From an uncultured Candidatus Thioglobus sp. (GTDB taxonomy: Bacteria > Pseudomonadota > Gammaproteobacteria > PS1 > Pseudothioglobaceae): DNA of 64,000 bases. Positions 1-9,296 of this stretch are shown here, in pieces. The position numbers and the translations under genes were made by a program. The DNA is taken from positions 1 to 64,000 of the forward strand of contig CAJQTG010000003.1 in assembly GCA_905618925.1 (NCBI GenBank). The letters are read 5' to 3'. How positions within the stretch are numbered: the stretch's first letter is position 1; the number at the start of each line of letters is the position of its first letter. The notes under the pieces were generated by a model. It was not told where the DNA came from, searched no databases, and saw only the letters and a list, made by a program, of their open reading frames with translations.

Positions 1-87
1 GTAACAAGAAGTGAAGCCCTGAAAAGAGAGTTCATTATAAAAAAAATGACTAAAAACGATAAGACTGAGCTAGTTGGCTTAATTTAA
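1..87 (+). CDS. C-terminal end of GIY-YIG nuclease family protein (truncated by window edge)
   Basis: Frame 1 reads VTRSEALKREFIIKKMTKNDKTELVGLI*, resembling the typical GIY-YIG C-terminus (S-x-EAL-x-RE-x-x-IKK). Only 28 aa visible. Confidence 0.6.
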   Translation, partial: VTRSEALKREFIIKKMTKNDKTELVGLI

Positions 88-90
88 GTT

Positions 91-618
91 TTAGTCCTGC
101 AAGATAGATAAGTCATTTAAGACCATTTCTGAATGTGTCTTAGGGTCTACTGATAGATAAATCTTAGCGATTGTGCCTTCTGGGTTTATGATGAAAGTAT
201 TTCGTTTAGCTGACTTGTAACCTAAGAAATTGCTTAATGAGTTGTATTTTTTTGCAACTTTTCCTTCTGAGTCAGCCAATAAAGAGAAAGGGAGATTGTT
301 TTTATCCGAAAATTTTTTGTGAGACTCGACGCTATCAAGACTTAGACCAAAAACTATCGACTTACTTGCTATGATTCTTTTAACTGCATCACGAAAATCA
401 CATGCCTGAGTTGTGCAGCCTGGAGTGTCGTCTTTGGGGTAAAAATACAAAACAACCCACTTACCCTTGTAATCACTCAATTGATGACTTAGACTATTTT
501 GATCATCAAGCATAAAGTTTGGCGCCTTATCTCCTAATTCAAGTGCTGCATTTGTCGCTAAAGAAAGCGCTAATAAAAGCAATGTGAAGAATGTTTTATT
601 GATAGATTTAATGGTCAT
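91..618 (-). CDS. Peroxiredoxin (PrxQ/Bcp-like) with N-terminal signal peptide
   Basis: PKDDTPGCTTQACDFRD peroxidatic Cys motif; hydrophobic leader TFFTLLLLALSLATNAAL suggests periplasmic export. Confidence 0.88.
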   Translation of the reverse strand: MTIKSINKTFFTLLLLALSLATNAALELGDKAPNFMLDDQNSLSHQLSDYKGKWVVLYFYPKDDTPGCTTQACDFRDAVKRIIASKSIVFGLSLDSVESHKKFSDKNNLPFSLLADSEGKVAKKYNSLSNFLGYKSAKRNTFIINPEGTIAKIYLSVDPKTHSEMVLNDLSILQD

Positions 619-680
619 ATTGAAATAGTACTTGAGTTTGGAGTGATTTTAAATTTAATACATTTTGTTAAAATTTAGAT

Positions 681-833
681 TTACTTATTTTTCTTAGAAT
701 TACGTATAGCACTTTGATACCAATTCATTGCTTTTAAAAGTTGTTTTTCATTAATATTATTTCTCTTACAATAAGATTTAGTATTATTTGCTAATGGTGG
801 TTTTAGAGATAATTGCTTGTGCATTTGATTCAT
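681..833 (-). CDS. Small hypothetical protein (50 aa), not in the ORF track
   Basis: Minus-strand ORF MNQMHKQLSLKPPLANNTKSYCKRNNINEKQLLKAMNWYQSAIRNSKKNK*; GGAAC upstream as a weak RBS. Confidence 0.4.
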   Translation of the reverse strand: MNQMHKQLSLKPPLANNTKSYCKRNNINEKQLLKAMNWYQSAIRNSKKNK

Positions 834-852
834 AGTTGTTCCAAGAAAAATA

Positions 853-890
853 CTTTAGTTGACCGATAAGGAGAGACCAATCAACTAAAG
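853..890. other. Perfect inverted repeat / stem-loop (10-bp arms, 18-nt loop)
   Basis: CTTTAGTTGA at 853-862 and TCAACTAAAG at 881-890. Confidence 0.5.
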
Positions 891-1235
891 CGGGTACCTC
901 TTATGTCAAACGGAGAGAGAATGACAAAAGTTTTGAGGTTCTTTAAAAAAACTTAAAATTCGTAAATATTGCCTTTAGCTATTAGAGACTTGCATAATGC
1001 TTATGTATAATCAATTTACAAATGAAGAGATTATTAGCGCTATGTTTAGTTGTAATTTAAAGGGGTTGTAATTACAGCAGCTCTAATAAACTAAAAACAA
1101 TATGGATATAATAATCACTATGTCAAACTTTCAAATGTTGAATACATGGAGTTTTGATGAAGACTTTATGAAGATTCTTCCAATTTTTTTGTTTTAAACT
1201 ACAATAACTTTTTTTATTAGAAATTATTATCTCAA

Positions 1236-1904
1236 ATGCAAACCATCTTAATAGTTGAGGACGATAAAACAATTGCGGAGAGCATCGCCTTCATTCTCGA
1301 GCAAGACTCTTTTAGTTGCAAATGGTTCGACACTGGTCAAGGTGCACTTGATTATATAAATAATAATGAAGTTGACCTGATTCTTCTTGACGTTGGATTG
1401 CCAGATATGAGCGGGTTTGACGTGCTTCGAAAGGTCCGTGAAAAATACAGCTTGCCTGTTATTATTATTTCAGCAAGAGATGATGAGTCAGACCAAGTAT
1501 TAGGCCTTGAAGGTCTTGGAGCTAACGCTTATGTAACAAAACCATTAAGCCCAAGACTCGTTGTTGCCCATGTGCGAGCTCAACTAAGAACAGGTCAATC
1601 AAATACTAGTATCGGCGCCTCAAAGTTTAGCATTAATCACGCTATGCAAAGAGTTGTGTTTAGTGAGATTGAGCTAACACTTACACCTGCAGAATTTAAA
1701 ATTTTATCTCATCTTATTAAAAACCCTAACAGGGTTCATTCAAGAGAGTTCTTGATGAGCATTATTTGGGATAGACCCCATGGCTCTGACATTAAAACAA
1801 TTAATACTCATATCAAGTCAATTCGAAAGAGACTTCATGAGGTAGACGAAAATAGCGATTTTATTGAAACTCATAGAGGAATTGGATATAGCTTAATTGA
1901 ATGA
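1236..1904 (+). CDS. Response regulator, OmpR/CreB-like
   Basis: Receiver domain (VEDDKT, LLDVGLPDMSG, TKPLSP) plus winged-helix C-terminus (RGIGYSLIE). Confidence 0.88.
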   Translation: MQTILIVEDDKTIAESIAFILEQDSFSCKWFDTGQGALDYINNNEVDLILLDVGLPDMSGFDVLRKVREKYSLPVIIISARDDESDQVLGLEGLGANAYVTKPLSPRLVVAHVRAQLRTGQSNTSIGASKFSINHAMQRVVFSEIELTLTPAEFKILSHLIKNPNRVHSREFLMSIIWDRPHGSDIKTINTHIKSIRKRLHEVDENSDFIETHRGIGYSLIE

Positions 1905-3361
1905 GACACTTTAAGCTAAATATTGGTACCAAACTTTTTCTTCTCTACTTCATCATAAGTTCAACATTACTTTGGATATTTGCCCATAGAACGGCCCTCG
2001 AGTCAGCAAAATCAGTCATGGTTGAAGTTTCAAGCCTAATGAGCCGAGTTGCCTCTCAAAACAACAAAGATGGTGAAATTGATTTAGAAACCTTTGAGAG
2101 CTTGATTGTTAATTATTTACGCTCCCAAAAAAATACAATAGATTCTAACAGCAATCAAAAACTTGAAAATCTTGCAATTTATGTCACCGATAAGGATGGC
2201 CTTCTTGTATTAGATTCCAGAGGACTTATACTTGGCAAGGACATGAGAACTCATAATGAAGTTGATTCTGCTCTAAGTGGCGGCCATGACATCACCAGAG
2301 TAGTTGTAGAGAAGGTTCATGGACCTAAAAAAGCTAGAGGAGTTGTAGTTGAGTACCTTTACAAGTCAAGATTTCTTAACGCTTCAAATCCTATTTATGG
2401 AAATAATGGCGAAATTTTAGGTGCAGTTGTTGTTGTTGCCCCACTAATGGATTTATTAGATCAAAACTATCTTTTACAATTTATCTTTTATATTTTTCTA
2501 ATTTCATTAATTTTTGGCGCGTTAGGGAGCTATAGAATTTCTAGAAACATAAGTCGGGTTGAAAAATACACCACTAGTCTTTTTAGCGGTGAAGATGTAG
2601 TTATTCCTGATCTTAACAATCAATTTAATAAACTTGCAAAAACTATTGAAAACGCAAGAGCCGAGGTTGAGCTAAAGGATGATGTTGAACAATATATTGA
2701 TACCCTGGCGCATGAATTAAGAACACCTATAACTGGCATTCAGCTGACTGCAGAGAATTTATTGACTCCAATGACTGATAAGCAAAGAAAAAGGTTTATT
2801 GAAAATATCTTAGATTCAAATAAGCATATGGATCTTCTGGTTAATAGGCTTCTTGACCTTTCAAGAATTGAAAGACGTGATACACTTAAGACCATTGAGT
2901 CATTAAATATTTTACAAGTCGTAAATAACGTTTTAAAGGCCCCTAGTCGGTCAAAAAACATCTCAGATAAAAATTTAAACATAGTTCTTGAAATCAGCAA
3001 TAAGTCCATACTTAAGGCTGAAAAAATACTACTAGAGCAGGCTATTGGTAATATTTTAAATAATGCTTTGGACTTTAGTCCAAAATCAGGAACTATTACT
3101 ATCAAGGCTTCTGAGACTAATACTGCTGTTTCAATTATAGTTCTTGATGATGGCCCAGGAATACCTCCTCACGTTCTCAGTAAATTATTTACTCGGTTTT
3201 TTTCCATTTCAAGGCCAGACACTGGAATTAGAGGGAACGGCTTAGGGCTGAGATTTGTTCGAAAGATAATGCAGCTTCATGGAGGCGATGTAACACTCCA
3301 AAACCGCTTTATACAGCAAGGTGCTGAAGCAAAACTTAGGTTTCCAATTAACACTAAGTAG
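1901..3361 (+). CDS. Sensor histidine kinase, CreC-like
   Basis: Two TM segments, H-box THELRTPITG-like AHELRTPITG, N-box, DDGPGIP and GNGLGL; overlaps the regulator by 4 nt; overall layout like CreC. Confidence 0.87.
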   Translation: MRHFKLNIGTKLFLLYFIISSTLLWIFAHRTALESAKSVMVEVSSLMSRVASQNNKDGEIDLETFESLIVNYLRSQKNTIDSNSNQKLENLAIYVTDKDGLLVLDSRGLILGKDMRTHNEVDSALSGGHDITRVVVEKVHGPKKARGVVVEYLYKSRFLNASNPIYGNNGEILGAVVVVAPLMDLLDQNYLLQFIFYIFLISLIFGALGSYRISRNISRVEKYTTSLFSGEDVVIPDLNNQFNKLAKTIENARAEVELKDDVEQYIDTLAHELRTPITGIQLTAENLLTPMTDKQRKRFIENILDSNKHMDLLVNRLLDLSRIERRDTLKTIESLNILQVVNNVLKAPSRSKNISDKNLNIVLEISNKSILKAEKILLEQAIGNILNNALDFSPKSGTITIKASETNTAVSIIVLDDGPGIPPHVLSKLFTRFFSISRPDTGIRGNGLGLRFVRKIMQLHGGDVTLQNRFIQQGAEAKLRFPINTK

Positions 3362-3362
3362 C

Positions 3363-4709
3363 TTATAGCTTGGGCTTTCTGTTTGGTTTTTTGTTCCAAA
3401 ATATGCGTTTTTTTGCCTTATTTGGTTTTTCTTGGTCATCTCTTTGGCTTTCATTGCTTTTAGCAGCGCGACTCTGAGAGTTATTTCTACTTCTATTTCT
3501 ATTTCTTCCTTGAGGCTCAGATTTTTTAGTTTTTTTAGATTTAACTGGAAGTAATGCGCGCGATTTTGGTAAATCATGATTAGGCACAAAGTCATCAATT
3601 AATTCACGCTCTAGCTCTTTTTGGATTAATCGCTCAATATCAAATAATTGCTTAGCTTCATCTGCGCTAACCAAAGAAATTGCTTCGCCGCCTCTTCCTG
3701 CCCTTCCAGTTCTGCCAATTCTATGAACATAGTCCTCAGGGACACTAGGCAAGTCAAAATTAATCACATGAGGGAGCTGGTCAATATCAATTCCACGCGC
3801 CGCAATATCAGTAGCCACGAGGACCCTCACTTTTCCAGCTTTAAAGTCAGCTAAAGCGCGAGTTCTAGCGCCTTGACTTTTATTGCCATGAATTGCAGTT
3901 GAGCTGATATTTTTCTTCTCAAGGTTTGTAGCAATTCTATTAGCGCCATGTTTGGTTCTACTAAACACAAGAACTTGTTGCCACTCTCCTTTGTTAATTA
4001 AATGAGTTAAAAGTGCTGTTTTTCGAGTTTTGTCTACTGGACAAATCCAGTGCTTAATTGCCTCAACTGTAGAGTTCCTAGGTGTCACTGAAATCTCAAC
4101 TGGGTCATGAACAAGGCCCTTTGCAAGCTTTCTAATATCCTCAGAAAAAGTTGCTGAGAACATTAATGTCTGTCGTTTTTTCGGTAATAATTTAATGATT
4201 CTTTTGATATCATGGATAAATCCCATATCAAGCATACGGTCAGCTTCATCCAAAACCAATATCTCTAGTTCATTAAAATTTACAGCATTTTGAGAATGAA
4301 GATCAAGTAATCTTCCAGGAGTAGCTACCAGAATGTCAACTCCTTTACGAAGCTTTTGCATTTGCGGGCCAATCCCAACGCCGCCAAAAACTACTGTTGA
4401 GCTTAATGGTAAATTTTGACCATAAGTTTTAACACTTTCAAGAATTTGTGCAGCGAGCTCTCTGGTTGGCGTTAATATTAAAGTGCGAGTGTGATTTGAT
4501 GAAGGCTTTCTTCCATTAGAAAGAATTTGTAAGATTGGCAAAGTGAAGCCTGCGGTCTTTCCTGTGCCGGTTTGAGCGGCAGCCATTAAGTCTTTTCTCT
4601 CTAAAACAATAGGAATAGATTTTTCCTGAATTGGCGTAGCTTCAGAGTAGCCCTGCGCATCAATAGCCTCAAGAATTTGTGGTGACAGTCCAAGTGTTGA
4701 AAAACTCAT
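3363..4709 (-). CDS. rhlE: DEAD-box ATP-dependent RNA helicase, RhlE-type
   Basis: [50 protein letters not shown]; basic low-complexity C-terminal tail. Confidence 0.92.
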   Translation of the reverse strand: MSFSTLGLSPQILEAIDAQGYSEATPIQEKSIPIVLERKDLMAAAQTGTGKTAGFTLPILQILSNGRKPSSNHTRTLILTPTRELAAQILESVKTYGQNLPLSSTVVFGGVGIGPQMQKLRKGVDILVATPGRLLDLHSQNAVNFNELEILVLDEADRMLDMGFIHDIKRIIKLLPKKRQTLMFSATFSEDIRKLAKGLVHDPVEISVTPRNSTVEAIKHWICPVDKTRKTALLTHLINKGEWQQVLVFSRTKHGANRIATNLEKKNISSTAIHGNKSQGARTRALADFKAGKVRVLVATDIAARGIDIDQLPHVINFDLPSVPEDYVHRIGRTGRAGRGGEAISLVSADEAKQLFDIERLIQKELERELIDDFVPNHDLPKSRALLPVKSKKTKKSEPQGRNRNRSRNNSQSRAAKSNESQRDDQEKPNKAKKRIFWNKKPNRKPKL

Positions 4710-4926
4710 GTGATAGCATCAAAAAAAATATGGTTGTATTTTACGGGCTTAGTTGAGCCATAACTTGTAATCTCAAATATGAGTGAAAATGATAAGCAAA
4801 AAAGATGCCTCTCTTTATCATTGAGCCTTGTGCTATTTAGTTATAATAAAATTGTATTTTCTTGATCTAGACAAAGGTAATTTATATGGTATTATTCGCG
4901 AGTTTTGTAACGAAATTTAATCAACT

Positions 4927-5688
4927 ATGAAAATAATTATTCCTATCAAGCGAGTTCTTGATCCCTATACCCAAGCCAGAGTTAATAAGCAAACTGAGCA
5001 AGTTGACCTTACTAATGCAAAAATGGCTATGAATCCTTTTTGCGAGATTGCAGTTGAAGAGGCATTAACCCTAAAAGAAAGTGGCGCCGCATCTGAAACT
5101 ATTGCAGTTAGTATTGGTACTGATAAGACAGTAGACACGCTAAGAACTGCTCTTGCAATGGGAGTTGATCGTGCAATCTTTATTAAAACTGAATCTGAGC
5201 TTGATTTACAACCCTTACATGTTGGTAAAATTTTGGCTAATATTATTAAGCGTGAAGAAGCTGAGCTCATAATAATGGGCAAACAAGCTGTAGACAATGA
5301 TAACAACCAAACGGGTCAAATTCTTTCGGGACTTTTGGACTATTCTTTGGGTACGTTTATTTCTAAATTCGATCTTAGTTCTGATGCGAGTAGTGTTGAA
5401 GTTAGCCGCGAAATTGATTCAGGAATTGAAATTAGAAAGCTCAACCTTCCAGCAATTGTAACGGTAGATTTACGGCTTAATGAGCCAAGATACGCCTCAC
5501 TTCCAAATATCATGAAGGCAAGATCTAAACCTTTAGAGACAATCGAACTAGATAGTCTTGGAATTGATACATCGCCACGAATTAAAGTTATCAGTGTTGT
5601 AGAGTCAGGTACTAAGGATAGAGCCTCTAAGCAGATCAGTTCTGCTGAAGAGTTGTTTTCAGAATTAAATCAAATGGGAGTTCTGTAA
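4927..5688 (+). CDS. etfB: Electron transfer flavoprotein beta subunit
   Basis: MKIIIPIKRVLDPYTQ start, ETF beta fold; 1-nt overlap with etfA. Confidence 0.93.
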   Translation: MKIIIPIKRVLDPYTQARVNKQTEQVDLTNAKMAMNPFCEIAVEEALTLKESGAASETIAVSIGTDKTVDTLRTALAMGVDRAIFIKTESELDLQPLHVGKILANIIKREEAELIIMGKQAVDNDNNQTGQILSGLLDYSLGTFISKFDLSSDASSVEVSREIDSGIEIRKLNLPAIVTVDLRLNEPRYASLPNIMKARSKPLETIELDSLGIDTSPRIKVISVVESGTKDRASKQISSAEELFSELNQMGVL

Positions 5689-6614
5689 TGTCAGCACTTA
5701 TATTAATTGAACTTAATGGATCAGAAGTAAATGCAAGCAGTAGAGCTGCTATTACTGCGGCTTCGCAGCTTTCAGATAGTATTGATGCGCTGGTTCTAAC
5801 TAATGACTCATCAAACTCAGAATCTGTATCTAAATTAGCTGGAATTAACTCAGTCAAAATGATTGTTGATGATTCGCTTGAACATGCTAATGTTGAAGTA
5901 GCAAGTAAGTTAATTGCAGAAGTAATGGGCGGTTATAAATACCTCGTTTCAGGTTCTTCAACTTACAGTAAAAATATTTTACCGCGTGTAGGCGCCCTTT
6001 TAGATGTTCAGCCTATATCCGATGTTTGTGAAATTAAGTCAAATAATACATTTGTAAGGCCTTTGTACGCTGGAAACATTATGGCAACAGTAGAGTCTTC
6101 TGACGAAACAATCATCATGACGGTTAGAGCAACTGCGTTTGAACACTCTGGTGACGGTGGATCAGCTGTAGTTGAAGTATTATCATTAATAATACCTGAG
6201 TCAAACTCAACCTTTATTTCACTCCAAGAATCTCAATCTGAGCGCCCTGAGTTAACTACAGCGGCAAGAATTGTCTCTGGAGGACGTGGTCTTGGATCAA
6301 AAGAAAATTTTGCCTTGATTGAGCAATTAGCGGACAAACTTGATGCAGCAGTTGGCGCTTCAAGAGCTGCAGTAGATGCGGGCTTTATCTCTAATGATTA
6401 TCAAGTTGGACAAACTGGAAAAGTAGTTGCGCCTCAGCTATACTTAGCTGTAGGAATATCTGGCGCGATTCAGCATCTTGCTGGTATGAAAGATTCACAG
6501 GTTATCGTTGTTATTAATAATGATCCTGATGCGCCTATGTCAAGAATGGCCGACTTAGTATGGCAGACAGACCTATTTGGTGCTTTAAAAGAATTAAACG
6601 AATATCAAGTTTAG
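5688..6614 (+). CDS. etfA: Electron transfer flavoprotein alpha subunit
   Basis: VSGGRGLGSKENF, GASRAAVDAGF, GQTGKVVAPQLYLAVGISGAIQHLAGM FAD-binding signature. Confidence 0.94.
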   Translation: MSALILIELNGSEVNASSRAAITAASQLSDSIDALVLTNDSSNSESVSKLAGINSVKMIVDDSLEHANVEVASKLIAEVMGGYKYLVSGSSTYSKNILPRVGALLDVQPISDVCEIKSNNTFVRPLYAGNIMATVESSDETIIMTVRATAFEHSGDGGSAVVEVLSLIIPESNSTFISLQESQSERPELTTAARIVSGGRGLGSKENFALIEQLADKLDAAVGASRAAVDAGFISNDYQVGQTGKVVAPQLYLAVGISGAIQHLAGMKDSQVIVVINNDPDAPMSRMADLVWQTDLFGALKELNEYQV

Positions 6615-6625
6615 GAAGCTAGTTA

Positions 6626-8245
6626 ATGGAAAGAGAGTCGATTGAATATGATGTTGTTGTTGTTGGTGGAGGTCCATCTGGACTTGCATCTGCTTGTAAG
6701 CTCAAACAACTTAATCCTAATCTATCAGTATGCCTTCTTGAAAAAGGCGCTGAAATTGGTTCTCACATACTTTCTGGAGCAGTTTTTGAACCTCAAACGC
6801 TCTTTGATTTATTTCCAGAAGATGCGAAGAATTGCCCAACACTTAAAACTCCTGTAGCTAAAGACGATCTGTACTGGCTTACTAGTAACAACAAAAGTAT
6901 AAAAATACCTTCTTGGTTAATGCCAAAAAGCCTTCATAACAAAGGAAATTTCATAATATCACTTGGTGAGTTATGTCAATGGATTTCTGAGAAAGCAATG
7001 GAGTTAGGTGTTGATATCTTTCCAGGTTTTCCCGCCCAAAAATACCTTACTGATGAAAGTGGAAGGGTTATTGGAATCGCAACGGGTGATATGGGAATTG
7101 ACAAAGAAAGAAATCAAAAAGGGACTTATACTCCTGGAATGGACATACTTGCTAAGCAAACAATTTTTGCAGAAGGTGCAAGAGGCCATTTAGGGAAGCG
7201 GCTAATAAAAGAATTTAATCTTGATGAGGGAAAAACACCTCAACATTTTGCTATAGGCTTTAAAGAAGTGTGGGAAGTTGACAATGATAAGCATAGTCCC
7301 GGTAATGTTGTGCATAGCATGGGATGGCCTCTTAAGGGCGGAACGTCTGGTGGCGGATTCTTGTATCACTTTGACAACAACAGGATCGCTGTTGGCTTAA
7401 TTGTTGATCTTAATTATAGTAACCCTAGCCATAGTCCTTTTCAAGAATTTCAGCAATTTAAGCAGCATCCATCCATTAAACAATACCTTGAATCTGGGAA
7501 GCGTGTTTCTTATGGTGCAAGAGCAATCACTAAAGGCGGCATTAACTCCCTTGTCAAGATGGAGTTTGATGGAGGCATGATTGTTGGCTGTGATGCTGGA
7601 ACTTTAAACCCTAGTAAAATCAAAGGAAGTCACTGCGCACTCCAATCTGGAATATTAGCTGCTGAGTATATCAACAAGGTGTTTTTAGAGGAAAACTGTG
7701 ATTTTGATGACTTATTTAAAAGCAGCGCTCTTTATAAAGAGCTCTATGAATCTAGAAACTTTAGCGCCGCAATGCACAAATTTGGTTTTTATCTTGGCGC
7801 AACTTATAACTTTATTGAATCAAATATTTTTCAAAACAAACTCCCGTTCACCATTAAAGATGAAAATAGAGACTGTGACTCATTAAATCTTAGTAAAGCT
7901 TCGCCTATAAAAGATTACCCCGCTCCAGACAATGTTTTGAGCTTTGATATTACCTCTTCTTTATTCTTATCTGGAACAAATCATGAGGAAGATCAGCCTG
8001 TCCATCTAAACCTTACTGATGCATCAATTCCTTTAACTCGCAATAAAAAGCTTTATGACGAGCCAGCTCAAAGGTATTGCCCTGCAGGTGTTTATGAAAT
8101 AATTGAAAAAGATGGTGAAGATTATTTCCAAATTAATGCGCAAAACTGTCTTCATTGTAAGACCTGCGACATCAAAGACCCCTCGCAAAATATTAATTGG
8201 GTGCCTCCTGAAGGTGGTGGTGGGCCAAATTATATTGGGATGTAA
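6626..8245 (+). CDS. Electron transfer flavoprotein-ubiquinone oxidoreductase
   Basis: FAD motif VVVGGGPSGLASA, C-terminal 4Fe-4S ligands CPAGVYE...CLHCKTCDIKDP. Confidence 0.94.
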   Translation: MERESIEYDVVVVGGGPSGLASACKLKQLNPNLSVCLLEKGAEIGSHILSGAVFEPQTLFDLFPEDAKNCPTLKTPVAKDDLYWLTSNNKSIKIPSWLMPKSLHNKGNFIISLGELCQWISEKAMELGVDIFPGFPAQKYLTDESGRVIGIATGDMGIDKERNQKGTYTPGMDILAKQTIFAEGARGHLGKRLIKEFNLDEGKTPQHFAIGFKEVWEVDNDKHSPGNVVHSMGWPLKGGTSGGGFLYHFDNNRIAVGLIVDLNYSNPSHSPFQEFQQFKQHPSIKQYLESGKRVSYGARAITKGGINSLVKMEFDGGMIVGCDAGTLNPSKIKGSHCALQSGILAAEYINKVFLEENCDFDDLFKSSALYKELYESRNFSAAMHKFGFYLGATYNFIESNIFQNKLPFTIKDENRDCDSLNLSKASPIKDYPAPDNVLSFDITSSLFLSGTNHEEDQPVHLNLTDASIPLTRNKKLYDEPAQRYCPAGVYEIIEKDGEDYFQINAQNCLHCKTCDIKDPSQNINWVPPEGGGGPNYIGM

Positions 8246-8248
8246 AAC

Positions 8249-9211
8249 CTAACTACATTGATTTGCAGTAATTACCACAGTATTAACTATCTCATCCACG
8301 CTACAACCTCTAGATAAATCATTAACTGGTTTTGCAAGTCCCTGAAGAATTGGTCCTATTGCTTTGGCGCCTGAGAACCTCTGAACCAGCTTGTAACCTA
8401 TATTTGCAGCATCAAGATTTGGAAAAATTAAGACGTTCGCAGGCGGCGTAAATGGTGTCTCAGGATATTTAATCTTTAAGATTTCTTGGTCTAGCGCGGC
8501 GTCAAGCTGAATGTTGCCTATTATTTGAGCATTTGGAAGCTTAGATTTTAGGATATCGGTTGCATTTTTAACTTTATCAACCTCTGAATGTTTGGCACTT
8601 TGATTTGTTGAAAATGAAAGCATAGCCAACTTAGGCTCTTCCTCTAAAAACAATTTTGCAGTTTCATAAGCACTATTAGCAATTTCTGCAAGCTCTTCAG
8701 AGTTTGGATTAATATTCATTGCACAATCTGAAAAAATCATATTTTCACCATACATTTTGTGATTCTGATCAAACGCCATTAAAAACAAGCTCGATACAAG
8801 TTTGCTGTCTTCATAAACGCCAATAATTCGTAGTGCATTACTAAGTACCTCTTGACTTGGAGTTATAGCTCCCGTGACAACGCCATCAACATCACCTCTA
8901 TATAAGGCAATCATTGCAAATACATTTGGATTTGATAGCATTTCAAGAGCAACTTCTAAAGTAATACCTTTATGTCTTCTTCTTTCAAATAAGGTTTGGG
9001 CATACTCGGCCTTCAAATCTTCGTTTTCACGGTTTATTGTCTCTATACCAAGAGAAGTGTCTGCATTTGTATCAAAAAGAACAATTTGAGCAATTTTTTG
9101 ACTTGTAAGGATTTGCGCCGCCTCTAGGACTCGAGAGTCACTAGATTCAGGTAATAAGATTCGTGGGAATTTAGCTTTAGCCTTGTTGGATAAATCTTCT
9201 AATAACGCCAT
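8249..9211 (-). CDS. pta: Phosphate acetyltransferase (short PTA_PTB type)
   Basis: ILLPESSDSRVLEAA N-terminus, SSLFLMAF, FSDCAMNINPN, ANVLIFPNLDAANIGYKL, GPILQGLAKPVNDLSRG. Confidence 0.9.
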   Translation of the reverse strand: MALLEDLSNKAKAKFPRILLPESSDSRVLEAAQILTSQKIAQIVLFDTNADTSLGIETINRENEDLKAEYAQTLFERRRHKGITLEVALEMLSNPNVFAMIALYRGDVDGVVTGAITPSQEVLSNALRIIGVYEDSKLVSSLFLMAFDQNHKMYGENMIFSDCAMNINPNSEELAEIANSAYETAKLFLEEEPKLAMLSFSTNQSAKHSEVDKVKNATDILKSKLPNAQIIGNIQLDAALDQEILKIKYPETPFTPPANVLIFPNLDAANIGYKLVQRFSGAKAIGPILQGLAKPVNDLSRGCSVDEIVNTVVITANQCS

Positions 9212-9296
9212 TATTTTGCCTTAATTAAGTTCATCATAGTTTACCCGAAAATGCCTTAATTCAATTAAGGCTTAAACTCTAAAACTTAATACTCAA

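Noticed and set aside
907-960. Short plus ORF MSNGERMTKVLRFFKKT with GGAGAG before the internal ATG
   Set aside because: Only 17 aa; could occur by chance, no independent support.
2740-3105. Minus-strand ORF of 121 aa inside the histidine kinase gene
   Set aside because: Antisense to a strongly supported CDS; no family features.
3242-3598. 118-aa minus ORF spanning the kinase and rhlE ends
   Set aside because: Overlaps two real genes; composition reflects shadow translation of the RhlE basic tail.
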